Source: Asterochloris sp. CNOR1
Lineage: Eukaryota; Chlorophyta; Trebouxiophyceae; Trebouxiales; Trebouxiaceae
Assembly: GCA_963969365.1 (NCBI GenBank)
Contig: OZ017754.1
Location: forward strand, 2,294,001-2,358,000
Length of the DNA stretch: 64,000 bases
Reading direction: 5' to 3'
The first letter of the stretch is position 1; every line of letters begins with the position of its first letter. Of the stretch, positions 33,129 through 43,161 are shown in pieces. The notes beneath the pieces were generated by a model. The model was given only the letters and a program-made list of their open reading frames with translations. It did not search any database and was not told where the DNA came from. Both the position numbers and the translations under genes were made by a program.

Positions 33129-35170
33129 TCACTGCACCTGATCTGAGGCAGCAGTGTCACAGCTAAGGCCTGCCTTTAGCAAGAGGCGATGGCTGACCAG
33201 CTGTACAACTGCTGCAGCATCCACGCCAACAGCCACGCTGACAGCTGGCCGCCCCATCCATGCATTCGGCCCATTCCACACCTTTTTGCCCTCATCCATC
33301 AGCGTGAGACCCCTAGCCAGGCCTTCTGTGACCACCCTGATCGCTCCAGAACGCCATGTGAACAGCTCTGGGGCGATGACTGCAGCAAAGGCTGCAGGGT
33401 CGTGCAGGTACATGCCATCGAGCTGATAGGACTCCCTGCATTAGTAAAAGTAGCACTGTCAGGTGTGGCACTAAGATTGCACTGAGCCATTTAAGCAGCT
33501 GGCGGCACTGCCAGGGATGTTGGCAACAGCTGCAGCTGCAGATAATGAAAGTCTAAGCGCAGAGAAGTACAGGAGCTAGCTGCACAGCTGCGCGGTCGGA
33601 ATGAAAGGACTCACTTGTGGTATGCCAGGTAAAATTGGGATATCTGGTACAGGAACTGCCCAAGCACTCCTTGCCCAGGCAGGTGTTCTATCTGCTGGGC
33701 CCTCATGAAGCATTGGTGGGTAACATCTAGGCCGACCACTCTCATCCTGCAGACCGCCAGAGGTCAAGGCAGCAGTGCTTCCTGCTTTGCTGCACAGCGC
33801 AGCGTGTAGGACAGCCAGGCTATGCCACAATGCACATGAAGGTGGGGCCGCACCGCATGGGGCAGCCATACACAAAGTCTGCTGCATCTGGGTCCCCAAA
33901 GATGTTGGCCTCGGCTGCAGGATTCACGTTGCCGTTGCAATTGAAGGCGCCCCCCAGCACCACCAGCTCAGCCTGCAGAGCACTCTGAAACTGTCTCAGG
34001 TACTGGTCACAGCTTGAGGGGCAATACTGCATGGCATGTGAGCTCATCCACTATGTCTGCACCTTGGCCAGCTACATGCACATCTACAGCCGCCAGCCTG
34101 CCTGCAGTATACCAAGAGCATGGCTTGCCGGCAGCAATGGGTGTGCATGCAGCTGGCTGCTTGCCTGCAGCCTGTAAAGGTGCAAGCCAACATAGAGCTG
34201 CCAGCAAGCCACACTCTGGGGCTGATGCCGGCAGGGGAAAACGAGCTCTGCATGCAGCGTGGTGCATGGGGGTAGTGCCTGCAATCACCAAAGAACACAG
34301 CTCTGCTGCTCACGATGTCTTCATGAAGCCCCTCGTCTGTTTGAAGGGCCATTGCGATGTTGGTCAGGGGTCCCAGTGCCAGCACAGTGACCTCTCCAGG
34401 GTGGGCTTGCACCTGCTGGGCGATGAAGGCAGCTGCAGGGGTGTTGATGTGCAGGGCCTGCATGGAGACAGCACCTCTGCTGACCCCCAGGTGTGGCCGC
34501 GCAGGACAGCTGGCAAGCCCGGCTGTGGCGCCCTGTGGCCTGTAGGGGCACAGTGGGCTGCATGGCACAAGACACAGAGCAATTCAACGCTGGAAGTCCA
34601 CAGGTTTATTCCCTGCCGCCGACGGCCATGTCCCCACCACCAGATGGGCTGACTGGCCCCAGGTGAACAGCAATGCCTCATGTGCTACTGCTGTCTGCCT
34701 CGGTGGAAGGGCCTCTACCTTGGCAGTGGGCTGGTTGGTATTGCCCAGGCCATCCGTGCCGTGCACAAAGTCCGCCACCCTGACTTTTGCCAGGCCTGCC
34801 AGGCTGGTGTTGACGCCTTCAGCCACAGGGACCTGGATGGCATGAGCTTTCACATGCTGAGAGACTAGGCAGATGCAACAGCCACATTGCAAATCATCTA
34901 CACATACGTGGCTCTGCTCAAGCTGCTGCAGTATGATGAGGGCATTCCTGGTAGCATCTGGCACTCGCACATTGCCAAAGATGGTGGTCAGGCCTATGAC
35001 CTCAATCTCTGGGCTGTTGAACGCCATGAAGATGGCCATGGCATCATCTGCAGCATGATGCTCATTGTCAGAGCCGAAATGCTGGTCAGACCCCATATGT
35101 TCTCGCCCTCACCGATGCCAGGATCAGTGTCAATGATCAGTTTACGTCTCTTTCTTGGAGTCTCATCCAT
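33129..35170 (-). CDS. Inosine/uridine-preferring nucleoside hydrolase
   Basis: Seen: ATG at 35170-35168 gives MDETPRKRRKLIIDTDPGI; a 65-nt intron (35112-35048) splits the calcium-binding signature and splices to DDAMAIFMAFNSPEIEVIGL, giving DTDPGIDD intact. Further in-phase segments: TIFGNVRVPDATRNALIILQ; VKAHAIQVPVAEG, KVRVADFVHGTDGLGNTN; ALHINTPAAAFIAQQVQAHP with GEVTVLALGPLTNIAMAL; FQSALQAELVVLGGAFNCNG, NVNPAAEANIFGDPDAADF; VVGLDVTHQCFMRAQQIEHL, FYLAYHK; SYQLDGMYLHDPAAFAAVIA and a C-terminal sheet ending DQVQ-stop at 33129. Known: these are all the hallmark blocks of plant URH-type hydrolases, which split ribonucleosides into base and ribose in the cytosol for salvage and degradation. NPAAEANI and the late LDGMYLHDP (His/Asp) match the active site. 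Inferred: active enzyme. It shares its promoter gap with the Rab prenyltransferase gene. Confidence 0.92.
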
Positions 35171-35290
35171 GTTACCTGCCGTTTGTGCAACTTCTTCTCA
35201 AGTTTCGATTCTTGACCCTTCCCAAGCCAGTCTGACGAAAGCGCTCATGTGCGCACAGCTTCTGCTGATCCAATCCATCAGACATCCACC
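35171..35290. promoter_or_regulatory. 120-bp bidirectional promoter gap
   Basis: The start codons of the nucleoside hydrolase (35170, minus) and the Rab geranylgeranyltransferase alpha gene (35291, plus) face away from each other with 120 bp between them. Both promoters and both 5'UTRs must fit here or overlap coding DNA. No TATA box is evident. Confidence 0.6.
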
Positions 35291-38063
35291 ATGCATGGCA
35301 GGCCTAGGCACCCAAAGACGCAAGCTGATCCTGCACGGGTGAAAGCAACTGAGCAAAGGGTGAGGGGCCTGCAATGCTGATCAGAGGCTGCCAGTGTACT
35401 TGTGGCTCTGCTGCACTGCCTCTGTCACTGTGCAGGTGAAGCTGTACAGTGAGCTGAGCACTGAGGTGCTGCGGCGACGTGAAGCCAAGCAGTATGATGC
35501 ACAGTCCCTGATGCTGGCAGGGAAGCTGCTGGAGCAGAACCCAGAGCTGTACACGGTGTGGAACTTCCGTAGAGAGGCGTTGGCGACTGTCCTGGACGTA
35601 AGCAGGCTGTCGCCTTGACCTGCAGCCCTGGGCCTCTGTGTCTCTGGCTTGCCTGAGTGCTTTGCTGACCCCTCAGTGCTCAGCTGCCTGCTGCGGGGAA
35701 CTGCATGTCTTTCAGGCGCAGTGCCTCTTCGGGTTGCAAGCTGCAGGAGCCACCTAGCAAAAAGCGTCTGTGCGCCGGAAAGTACAGGCGCTGAAAAGGT
35801 CACTTACCCCTTCAAGCCACCACTGTCTGCCTTCAGGGCAGCGAGAGTGCCGAAGCTGCCGCCAAGGCAGCCCAAGTCGAGCTGCAGCTGACCTATGCAG
35901 CATTGAAGCGCAACCCCAAGTCCTACAGTACCTGGCATCACCGCAAGCTGGTCATCCAGCGGCGCCTGGTGTCCATGGAGGCAGAGCTGGCGCTTGTGAA
36001 GGAGTGAGCACTGCCCTGCCCAGGCCGTTGCTCGTGCTGATCGATCCCATTGATACTGCACGTGCATCCTGTCATCCTTTCCATTGAGGTTTGGCCTGAC
36101 CGCAGAGACCATTGTGAGCTGGTCTCACAGTCATTGCTGTGTGCAAAGCAGTGGCTGCCAGTCAAAGTCAGGATTGTCAGGGTTCTCAGACCTCTTGAAC
36201 CCACTCATAAGACTTGCAAATTACAGCCGCGCCGACCCATGCTCTGCAGCGCATACCTGCTTCCCCCTGCAGGCTGCTGAACGCAGACTCCCGCAACTTT
36301 CACGGCTGGGCATACTGGCAGTGGCTAGTGGGGGAGATGCAGCTGGATGCAGAGCAGAAGGAGCAATATACCCGCCTCAAGGTGTGTGTGGCCTCCTAGC
36401 CCTTCTCCAGGCCTGTCACCTGAGGGGCTTGCTCAAAGCTGAGCAGCCTGTCATCAGCTTACACACATCCCCAGGACATGCTGTCAGACAGCGTTGGTAT
36501 TGTCTGTGGGGGATGAGGGCACTGAGTCATTAGCGCCCAGCGGCTGGCAGAGTTGCTGTGGCTGCTACCAGCCATTGCCTCTCATCAAGAAAGTTTGAAG
36601 TACATGTACAATCTCACCTAATGCAATCGAGTTCATGCCCTTCAGATCGAGCAGAACTTCAGCAACTACTCTGCCTGGCACGTGCGCACCAGCGTGCTCC
36701 AGCAGCTGTACGAGGAGGTGCCTGCTGTCAGCCTGGACGACTTGTTGGCCGGCTCAACCCAACAGCCAGCCCAGCCGCACAAGCAGGCAGTTACAGGTGC
36801 AATCTGCCTGCCAGACCGTCTGGCTGTCAGATGCAAGCTGCTTTCGAACTCTTGATGCATTGCACCTAGCTTTCGGGTGTGGCCCTGTATGCCTACTCCG
36901 GAAGAAGAGCCTCTCTTCTTTGCAAACCTGGCTGTATGGGCCGTCAGCAAGGACACTGTTCTCTGCATGCGCTGGCTGTGGCTTCAAACGCTTTAGCAGC
37001 AGTGGCTATGCTTTCTAGCTGAACACCAGCCTCAACACCCTCTTCCTACATCTGCTGCTGACGGCATCCTTCAGCAAGGCCAATGTTGTTGTTGGGTCTG
37101 CAGATCAGGGTCAGGTCCCACTGCCCCTGTACGTGCTGGCCCAGGAGTTTGACATTGTTAAACAGGCCTTTTACACAGACCCCCACGATCAGAGCAGCTG
37201 GCTGTACCTGCGATGGCTGCTGAGCAATGCCCTCACGCGCTGGCAGCGCGCTAAGGGGACGCCAGCAGAGGCTGATGCACGGCAGGTCAGTCTGTCTGCG
37301 GCAACCTGTGCCAATCCTGCCTACAGGCCTTGAATCACTCTTGGCCTTGAGTGGCATTGCGGCTTCGTCGATTGAATCAACGGTCGTGGATGACTGTGCT
37401 CCCTATGTTGCTTCAGAGCTCTGAGCAGCTGCATTGACCGTCAAGAGCATGCACTTGCGGCACGGCTGCAGCAGGGTACGCCTCTCCAGCTGCAGGTCAT
37501 CTTGCGCAGGAGGCCGCTGGCTCTGCAAGTAACGTTTGAATCTCACATTGTGGCTCCACCAGTGCTGCAAGTGCTCAGCAGCTTCCTCCAGCAGGCCTGA
37601 GCAACCATCAGTCTGTGCTCAAAGTTGCTTGTATACATGCAGCATCAGTAGTGCATGAAAAGCACTAGTATTGCTGCAGGTGTACAGCAGCAGCCTCCTG
37701 GAGCAGAGGCCAATCTGCACCAGACTGACCTTCGCTGCGCCTCCATCCTCAAAACATGCTCTGGTACCGCAGGTGTACAGCAGCATGCTCCAGGACCAGG
37801 CCCAGGTGTGCAGGGAGCTGCTGGAGATGGAGCAGGAGCTGGCACTTCAGGACGGGGCTCAGGACAGATCAGGGGAGAAATGGCCTCGCCTGACGCTGGC
37901 ACGCTTGCTGGACATGCAGCACGAGCTTGACCCTGAGTGCAAAGACCACTCTGAGGAGGCCCAGCAGCTGTACACTGACTTGATAAAGATCGACCCCCTG
38001 CGCAAGGGATTTTACTTGGACGCCAGACAAGGCAAGGCCCATGTCGCCCTGAAAGCCCTGTGA
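35291..38063 (+). CDS. RABGGTA: Rab geranylgeranyltransferase alpha subunit
   Basis: Seen: exon 1 (35291-35359) reads MHGRPRHPKTQADPARVKAT and EQR, with GTGAGG donor. Exon 2 (35436-35597) reads VKLYSELSTEVLRRREAKQY and YTVWNFRREAL. Later in-phase exons carry YSTWHHRKLVI (35920), FHGWAYWQWLV (36300), YSAWHVRTSVLQQLYEE (36670), EFDIVKQAFYTDPHDQSSWL and YLRWLL (37150), and the final exon KWPRLTLARLLDMQHELDP, DPLRKGFYLDARQGKAH, stop at 38063. Known: five PFTA (prenyltransferase alpha) repeats of form SxW-x-x-R, the MHGR..... start and the W-P-L-LTLARLL...DP.R...Y.D block identify RabGGTase alpha, which prenylates Rab GTPases with REP in the cytosol. The protein stops about 15 residues after the Y-L-D block, so the leucine-rich repeat domain of animal and plant subunits appears absent. 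The third repeat has AYWQW where WDYRR is usual. Confidence 0.9.
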
Positions 38064-38640
38064 TCCTTGTTTTGCTGCCTTATGTGAACACCTGTGCTGA
38101 ATGCTATGCTGTACTGTATTGCTGCTCTTGAAGTAATTGTATGAGCCTCAGGTGTTGAAGATGTCCTCTGCAATTGCATGCAGCAGATCCCATTTCAGAT
38201 CTGCGTCCAAAAGTCAATGTCAGCTGTCATCTTTCAGATGCAGCAAGTAGTTGCTCTCATGTGTGTCATGCTGCTTGCCTCTACTGCAGTGTGCTGAGGA
38301 CGCCTGCATGCTTGCATTTGAAAGTTCATGCTGACTCAGCGTACCTGCAGAGGTCCATTTCTTTCTTCACAGTTGCTCTTGCTGCAGCTCCTGATTAGAC
38401 ATCTCAGCACCAGCTCTGAGCAGGGCAGCATCACCAGCAGCCATGCAGGTTGTTCCAAGTGGTGAGAAGCAATTTTTTAGGAGCTTCAAACTCTGCATGC
38501 AGTTCACAGCTGTCCAGGTCACCCTTGACTGCGTCAGGCACTCACAATACCATTGAGCAGCAGGAGACAGCATCCTCCTGCACAGAAGCACTGCCACTCT
38601 CCACCACATGCCAGTTCAGCATCACATGCACTGCTTTGGC
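38064..38640. other. Region between RABGGTA and the PP2C-like gene
   Basis: About 580 bp without a recognised coding block. It includes the RABGGTA 3'UTR and probably the first exon and promoter of the PP2C-like gene; the initiating ATG of that gene was not found with confidence. Confidence 0.35.
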
Positions 38641-38644
38641 TGCA

Positions 38645-41600
38645 GGCGTGCGCATCAGGGATTTGGACAAGCAGGGCAGTGGCCCCTCCACCCCGCGGAG
38701 ATTTGCCCGGGACCAGCGCAAGGCAGCTGGCGTGGAGGACAGCGAGTCTGAGACAGAGGCGCCTCAGGTCACACAGCACGCTGCATTGCCAGCTGGTGGG
38801 ATGGGCAGACAGGGTCTCTGTCTTGGCACGCTGCTTTGCCAGCTAGGGCAGAGCAGCAGCCCACGCCGCCTTGCGCCTTGGCACACTGTTCTGACAGCTG
38901 GGGCCATGCAACAGCCAAGTTGGCTTTGTGGGGTATATTACTCTGCAGCAAAAATGAGTGCATCTGGTGTCCATGCCTGCCCTGTTTGTCAGAAGCTCCT
39001 TGTACTTCCTGGGCTTGTGGGCGAAGCCCATGAGATTGCCAAGGGGCAGCCTGTGCTGCCGGAAAGCCCTTCTGCTTTTGGTACAGCACTGTGTCCTCTT
39101 TGGCAGCCTGGTACACTCATTCAGCCAAACCATTGCTCCGACACTGACTGCACAATGCAGTTTGTCGGGCAAAAGCATTCGGAGGGTGAGGCCTGGGGTC
39201 AAGCCTGGCTTGCTGAGGGCAGGGTGTACCTTCTGGAGGGGAAAATACACAGAGCGCTCAAAGCCTGCTGAAACGAGAGGCAGGCTATGCCTCTGCTGCA
39301 GGAGACTAAAGGCCCTGACAGGGCTGGAGGTTGAAAGTCTGCTGGTTGTGAGGCAGAAGGTGCCCCTGCTCAGATTGCGCTTGTCAAGAGGCAGACCATG
39401 TCCCTGCTGCGGGGGCGCACGGACAATGAGCAGGCTTGAGCTTGCAGCAAGCTGGCTGTGGGGCAGGGAGTGCCCTGTCCAAGGCCTGGCACTCAAGAGG
39501 CAGGCTGTGCCCCTGCTGCAGGGGCACACTGACATTGAGCAGGCAGGCGATGCGAGCCGCACCAGGTGTGAGCCTGATGACCCCCACAGCAGACCTGACG
39601 GCGGCGGGCCGGGGCAGGCCGAGGGCTACCAGCGCTCCTGGTTCTGCAGCGGCCTCACCGGGCCAGTGATGACAGCAGGTGATGCTTGCTACTGCCCTTG
39701 CCAAGAGAGAGCTCACAGCAGCAGAGTTAACCCTGAAGCTGCCATTACTTACAAATATGCTGGTGTGATCAATGATCTGAGTGTACAATCTGAGACCGGT
39801 GTGTCAATGGCTCCTGCCCCTGCCGAGAGTGAGCTCACAGCAGCAGAGTCAGACTTGAAGCTGCCATTACTTAGAAATGTGCTGGTGTGATCGATGCTCT
39901 GAGTGTGCAATCTGAGGCAGGTGCCTCATGGGGTGCAGGGAGCTGGCACCTGCCCGGCGGGGACAGGACGGCTGCAGTGCCCCACCTGAGGTGCGCTGGA
40001 CAGACCACAGTACCCAGCTAGGGTTCAACCCATACCCTTGGGAGTGCCTGCCGACAGCTCTCGCTCGTGTCCAGGACTGCGCGCTGCTGCATGCTGTGGC
40101 CCTCCTCATGCTGAGCCTTCTTCGGCCCAGTGCTGAGGCTGTGACGCCGCATTCGATCCGCCGCTCAGCTTGCACACAGGTGGCGGGCGCACCACGTGAG
40201 CTGCCCTGCTGCAGGCCGATGGCACGGGATGGCATCAACAGAAGCTTCCTGGGAGTGTTCAGCGGCAGCCGCAACCCACGCGCCGCTGAAGATGGTGCCG
40301 ACAGGCTGCACCTGGTCCTGCAGCGGGAGGATGCTGTTGTGGCATGGCACTCTGGTGGGTGACACAGGGTGGCTGCGCTCCTGCTTGAAACAGATGGAGT
40401 GGGCACCTTTTGGAATGCCGCGTAAGGTCACTGCATGACACGCAGATCTGCGGGGCCTGGCCACTGAGGGTTTTGGGCAGCCTGTCAATACCATTGAAAA
40501 AGCACCCTGCTTGCAGGCGGCTGAAAAGGACAGGCAGGCCATCAGCAGTTGTACTCTGAGCCCTGAGGGCAGCCTGGTGTGGGGACCAGCTCCCCAGTGC
40601 GCTGCAATCGTCACCAGACCTGTGCTGCTGTGCTTTCAGGCTGGACACCTGCTAGGTGCCCGCTGTTGGCAAGGGACTGCAGTGGCTGGCTGCCTCCCAG
40701 CACAGGCCTGTGTGAGAGCTACAGGGCCTGCTGCTGCAGGAGGCCCAGTCACAGAGGAGGGTGCCATGCGAGCTGCCATTCGTCGGGCCTTCCGCGCAAT
40801 CGATGAGGAGGTCGTGGGCGAGGTGGGCCTTGAGTTGCTTAGTGACATGGTAGTCAATTGGAGGCTTTGAACCAAGCAGACCCCATCCTGTCACCCAGTG
40901 AGCACCTTTACGATGGAGTCAGGGGTGCTCAGTAAGATGAGTGTGTGAACATGCATGTGACGGGTGGTGCGAGGAGGGCCATAGTTTGAGCAGGCCTGGC
41001 TCAGAGGTGTAGATGTAGGTGCCTTTGACATAGTGTTGGGTGGGGCAACCTGGTGGCACCCGTTTTGATGGGTTGCCTGGGAGTTTATGGGCGAAGGTGG
41101 CCTGCGCCAAGCAGCAACAACTTGTGGCACCTCTGGTTGCTGCTTGCTGCTGCTGTGCTTGTGCTGCTCAAAAGAAAAGCTCTGGCAGCGGCTGCCGCAC
41201 TGTGGCTGGCAGATAGAGCTTGCCTGCAGCGCTTCCCTGCAGCTGCGCTTGTAATGAAAGCTAGCCAACATGAGCAGCATGAGCGAGGTGCTGCGATTCT
41301 GCACTTTTTGGAGCTATACAGCACTACCAGCTGCAGCAGTGGGGGCAGCTGATGGCTCTCGACCATGCCCCACGCTGCGTGACCACAACCTGAGAAGCTG
41401 CCCACTCTGCAGATTGCGAGCCAGCAGCAGCAGCAGCATCGCAGGGCGTCTGAAGGCCCTCTGGAGGCGCTGGTGGGGGCCGTGGCGGTGCAGATCGGCC
41501 CAGTGCTGTACTCAGCCAGCGCAGACGGCGGCTGCGTTCTGCTGGGCAGGTGGGCTCCTGCAGATGTCTGTGCCCTGCAGTACTCGGCCAGAGCAGACGG

Positions 41601-42658
41601 CAGCCACATCAGCTGGGCAGGTGGGCCCCCTCACATGTCCATGCCCTGCGGTACTTAAGATCTCCTTCACTGTGTGCAGTATCAGCGAGGTGGTGGACCT
41701 TGAGTAATGTAACACCCCCACACGCCTGCACACTGCAGAGACTGAGGCCCTCTCCACTGTGTACAGGGACAATGAGGTTGTGGATCTGACTCGTCCCAGC
41801 CACAGGCAGGTGATGAAAGCCTCAGAGCTGGAGGATGCAGTGAAGACGGACGAGGCAGTGCTGGTGCACACGCCAGGCATCCTGCGCACAGAGCTGCTGC
41901 ACGACCGCGACAGGGTCGTCCTGCTGGCCACCCCGGCGGCGCTGGGGGGGCTGAGCGTCCAGGCAGCCATGGCATCTGTGCGGCAGGCACTGGAGGTGGG
42001 CATGGGGGTCTGCTCTGGACTGCGCCCAGGTCTTTGCCGGGGTGGTGGCTGCTGGCTGAGTCCTCAGGCAGGCGTGACACCTTTCTGTAAGGCTCTGCAG
42101 GTAAGCTGCTGCCCTGCATGCCTGCTCTGCTCCAAAGGGTTCACGAGGTGTGGTCTGTTCCCAGAGTGATGTCCACAGCTGCCACTCATTGCGCACGGGG
42201 CCCTCAAAGTGCAGGCAGCCAAGGCCTCCCCTGGTCAGGCTCTGCAAGCACTTGCCGTTCACGCTGTGGCTGCAAAAGAATCTACATCACTGCCATGTCT
42301 GTGCCTGCTGACAGATGTGCAGTCACAAACCACATCAGACAGAAGACCCTGCACAGGGACATGTGTGCTCACAGCTTGTGCGGGAGCGGCTGAGAGCAGA
42401 GCTACTCGTCAATTGCTCACAGCACGTGTGGGGTTCCCTTAAGCAATTCAGACTGAGCTCAAGCTGCAGGCTTCCCAGCTGCAGGCTCTGTGCTGTTGTG
42501 ACTCCTCACAATGAATTTTTGGGTGATCCATGGTTCAGGCGCCAACTGCTGGGCCAGAAACGAGCAGGGACATGCTGAAGAGGGGAGCTCAGGCAGTCTT
42601 TGCTTCCAGCCGTACAGGCCAGGGTGCCGTTGTGGTTGGCCTCCTGAACTGGGACTGA
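38645..42658 (+). CDS. PP2C-fold protein lacking catalytic metal-binding motifs (probable pseudophosphatase)
   Basis: Seen: exon at 38645-38767 (IRDLDKQGSGPSTPRRFA, acidic SESETEAP); exon near 39570-39675 (PDDPHSRPDGGGPGQ); a segment near 40015-40090 (LGFNPYPWE...ARVQDCALL); exon to about 40350 with NRSFLGVFSGSRNPRAAEDG and ADRLHLVLQRED; exon to 40818 with EEGAMRAAIRRAFRAIDEEV; exon 41412-41550 with LEALVGAVAVQIGPVLYSAS and ADGGCVLLGR; exon 41767 on with DNEVVDLTRPSHRQVMKASE, VLVHTPGILRTELLHDRDRV and VLLATPAALGGLSVQAAMAS; final exon from about 42540 with DMLKRGAQAVFASSRTGQGA, VVVGLLNWD and stop at 42658. Known: these blocks line up in order with PP2C GVFDGHGG..AA, A...AF...D.E, ALV..LYVANVGDSRAVL, LASDGLWDVLS and LKRGS.DNVTVVVV. 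The DGH, GDSRA and DG metal ligands are replaced. A TGTAA signal follows at 42707. Splicing between 41990 and 42540 is unresolved. Confidence 0.65.
39670..39915 (+). repeat. Intronic tandem duplication (about 125 bp) in the PP2C-like gene
   Basis: 39695-39795 and 39818-39915 are about 90 per cent alike by eye: shared AGCTCACAGCAGCAGAGT, TGAAGCTGCCATTACTTA, AATATGCTGGTGTGATC against AATGTGCTGGTGTGATC, and CTGAGTGT(A/G)CAATCTGAG. This is a young duplication in the intron after the exon ending near 39676. Confidence 0.8.
41506..41655 (+). repeat. 74-bp tandem duplication of exon end plus donor, PP2C-like gene
   Basis: Unit 1 (about 41506-41580) holds the exon end GCAGACGGCGGCTGCGTTCT, GCTGGGCAG and its GTGGGC donor; unit 2 (41581-41655) holds GCAGACGGCAGCCACATCAG, CTGGGCAG and another GTGGGC. 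Both continue into (CTCAC)ATGTC.(A/G)TGCCCTGC. The second unit offers an equivalent donor in phase. Confidence 0.8.
41661..41795 (+). repeat. Echo of acceptor plus exon start, PP2C-like gene
   Basis: CTTCACTGTGTGCAGTATCA then GCGAGGTGGTGGACCTTGAG (41664-41703) mirrors the real acceptor and exon CTCCACTGTGTACAGGGACA then ATGAGGTTGTGGATCTGACT (41752-41791). The offset is about 89 bp. The first copy encounters TGA/TAA quickly. Confidence 0.7.
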
Positions 42659-42706
42659 CGACAAGAGCTGCCTTGGCAGTATCCATTGACAAGACCTTTG
42701 CAAAAA

Positions 42707-42711
42707 TGTAA
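42707..42711 (+). terminator. TGTAA poly(A)-type signal, PP2C-like gene
   Basis: TGTAA, the usual chlorophyte polyadenylation signal, sits 49 nt after the stop codon. Confidence 0.55.
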
Positions 42712-43115
42712 TCAACATTAAGCGACTGGGTGATTACATGTCCCTGCTGGGGGCCACTTCACCTGGGGTTTAGGAAGGTTCACATGAGATGCATTTATGA
42801 AGATGTGTACTAGCATGCAGCAAAATTTTGAGACACTCTCTGTCTCAAAAGCAGAGAGAAGGGCAGGGGCAGCTTAGCATATGCATAAGCCCAGGGGACC
42901 AGGACCAGTACCAGACAGAGACTCAAATCGTGTGAATTAGCTCACAGTGACACTGCTGCTGCAGACAGGCAACAGGTTGCAGAGACAGAGGGCAGACTAG
43001 GGGCACACAAATGAAGAGCAGGCAGAAGGCAGGCCTGCCACATGGGGCAGCCCGCTGACTGGGGTGGGTTTAGTCACTGAGCATGGCAGCTGGACAGCGC
43101 TGCCTGCAGGCCGGG
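42712..43115. other. Convergent intergenic spacer
   Basis: About 400 bp between two TGTAA signals. A short inverted-type motif TTTTGAGACACTCTCTGTCT near 42828 is followed by CAAAAGC; otherwise nothing recognisable. Confidence 0.4.
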
Positions 43116-43120
43116 TTACA
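43116..43120 (-). terminator. TGTAA poly(A)-type signal, expansin-like gene
   Basis: Minus-strand TGTAA (plus TTACA) lies 42 nt downstream of the expansin-like stop codon. Confidence 0.55.
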
Positions 43121-43161
43121 ATGTGGGGTTGGGTTGGGAAGGGGGCTGCTGCCTACGGCAG

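Noticed and set aside
38958-39890. 310-codon plus-strand open frame
   Set aside because: It crosses the PP2C-like introns and their tandem repeats; the composition is repetitive, no motif is recognised, and the conserved PP2C exons are in other frames.
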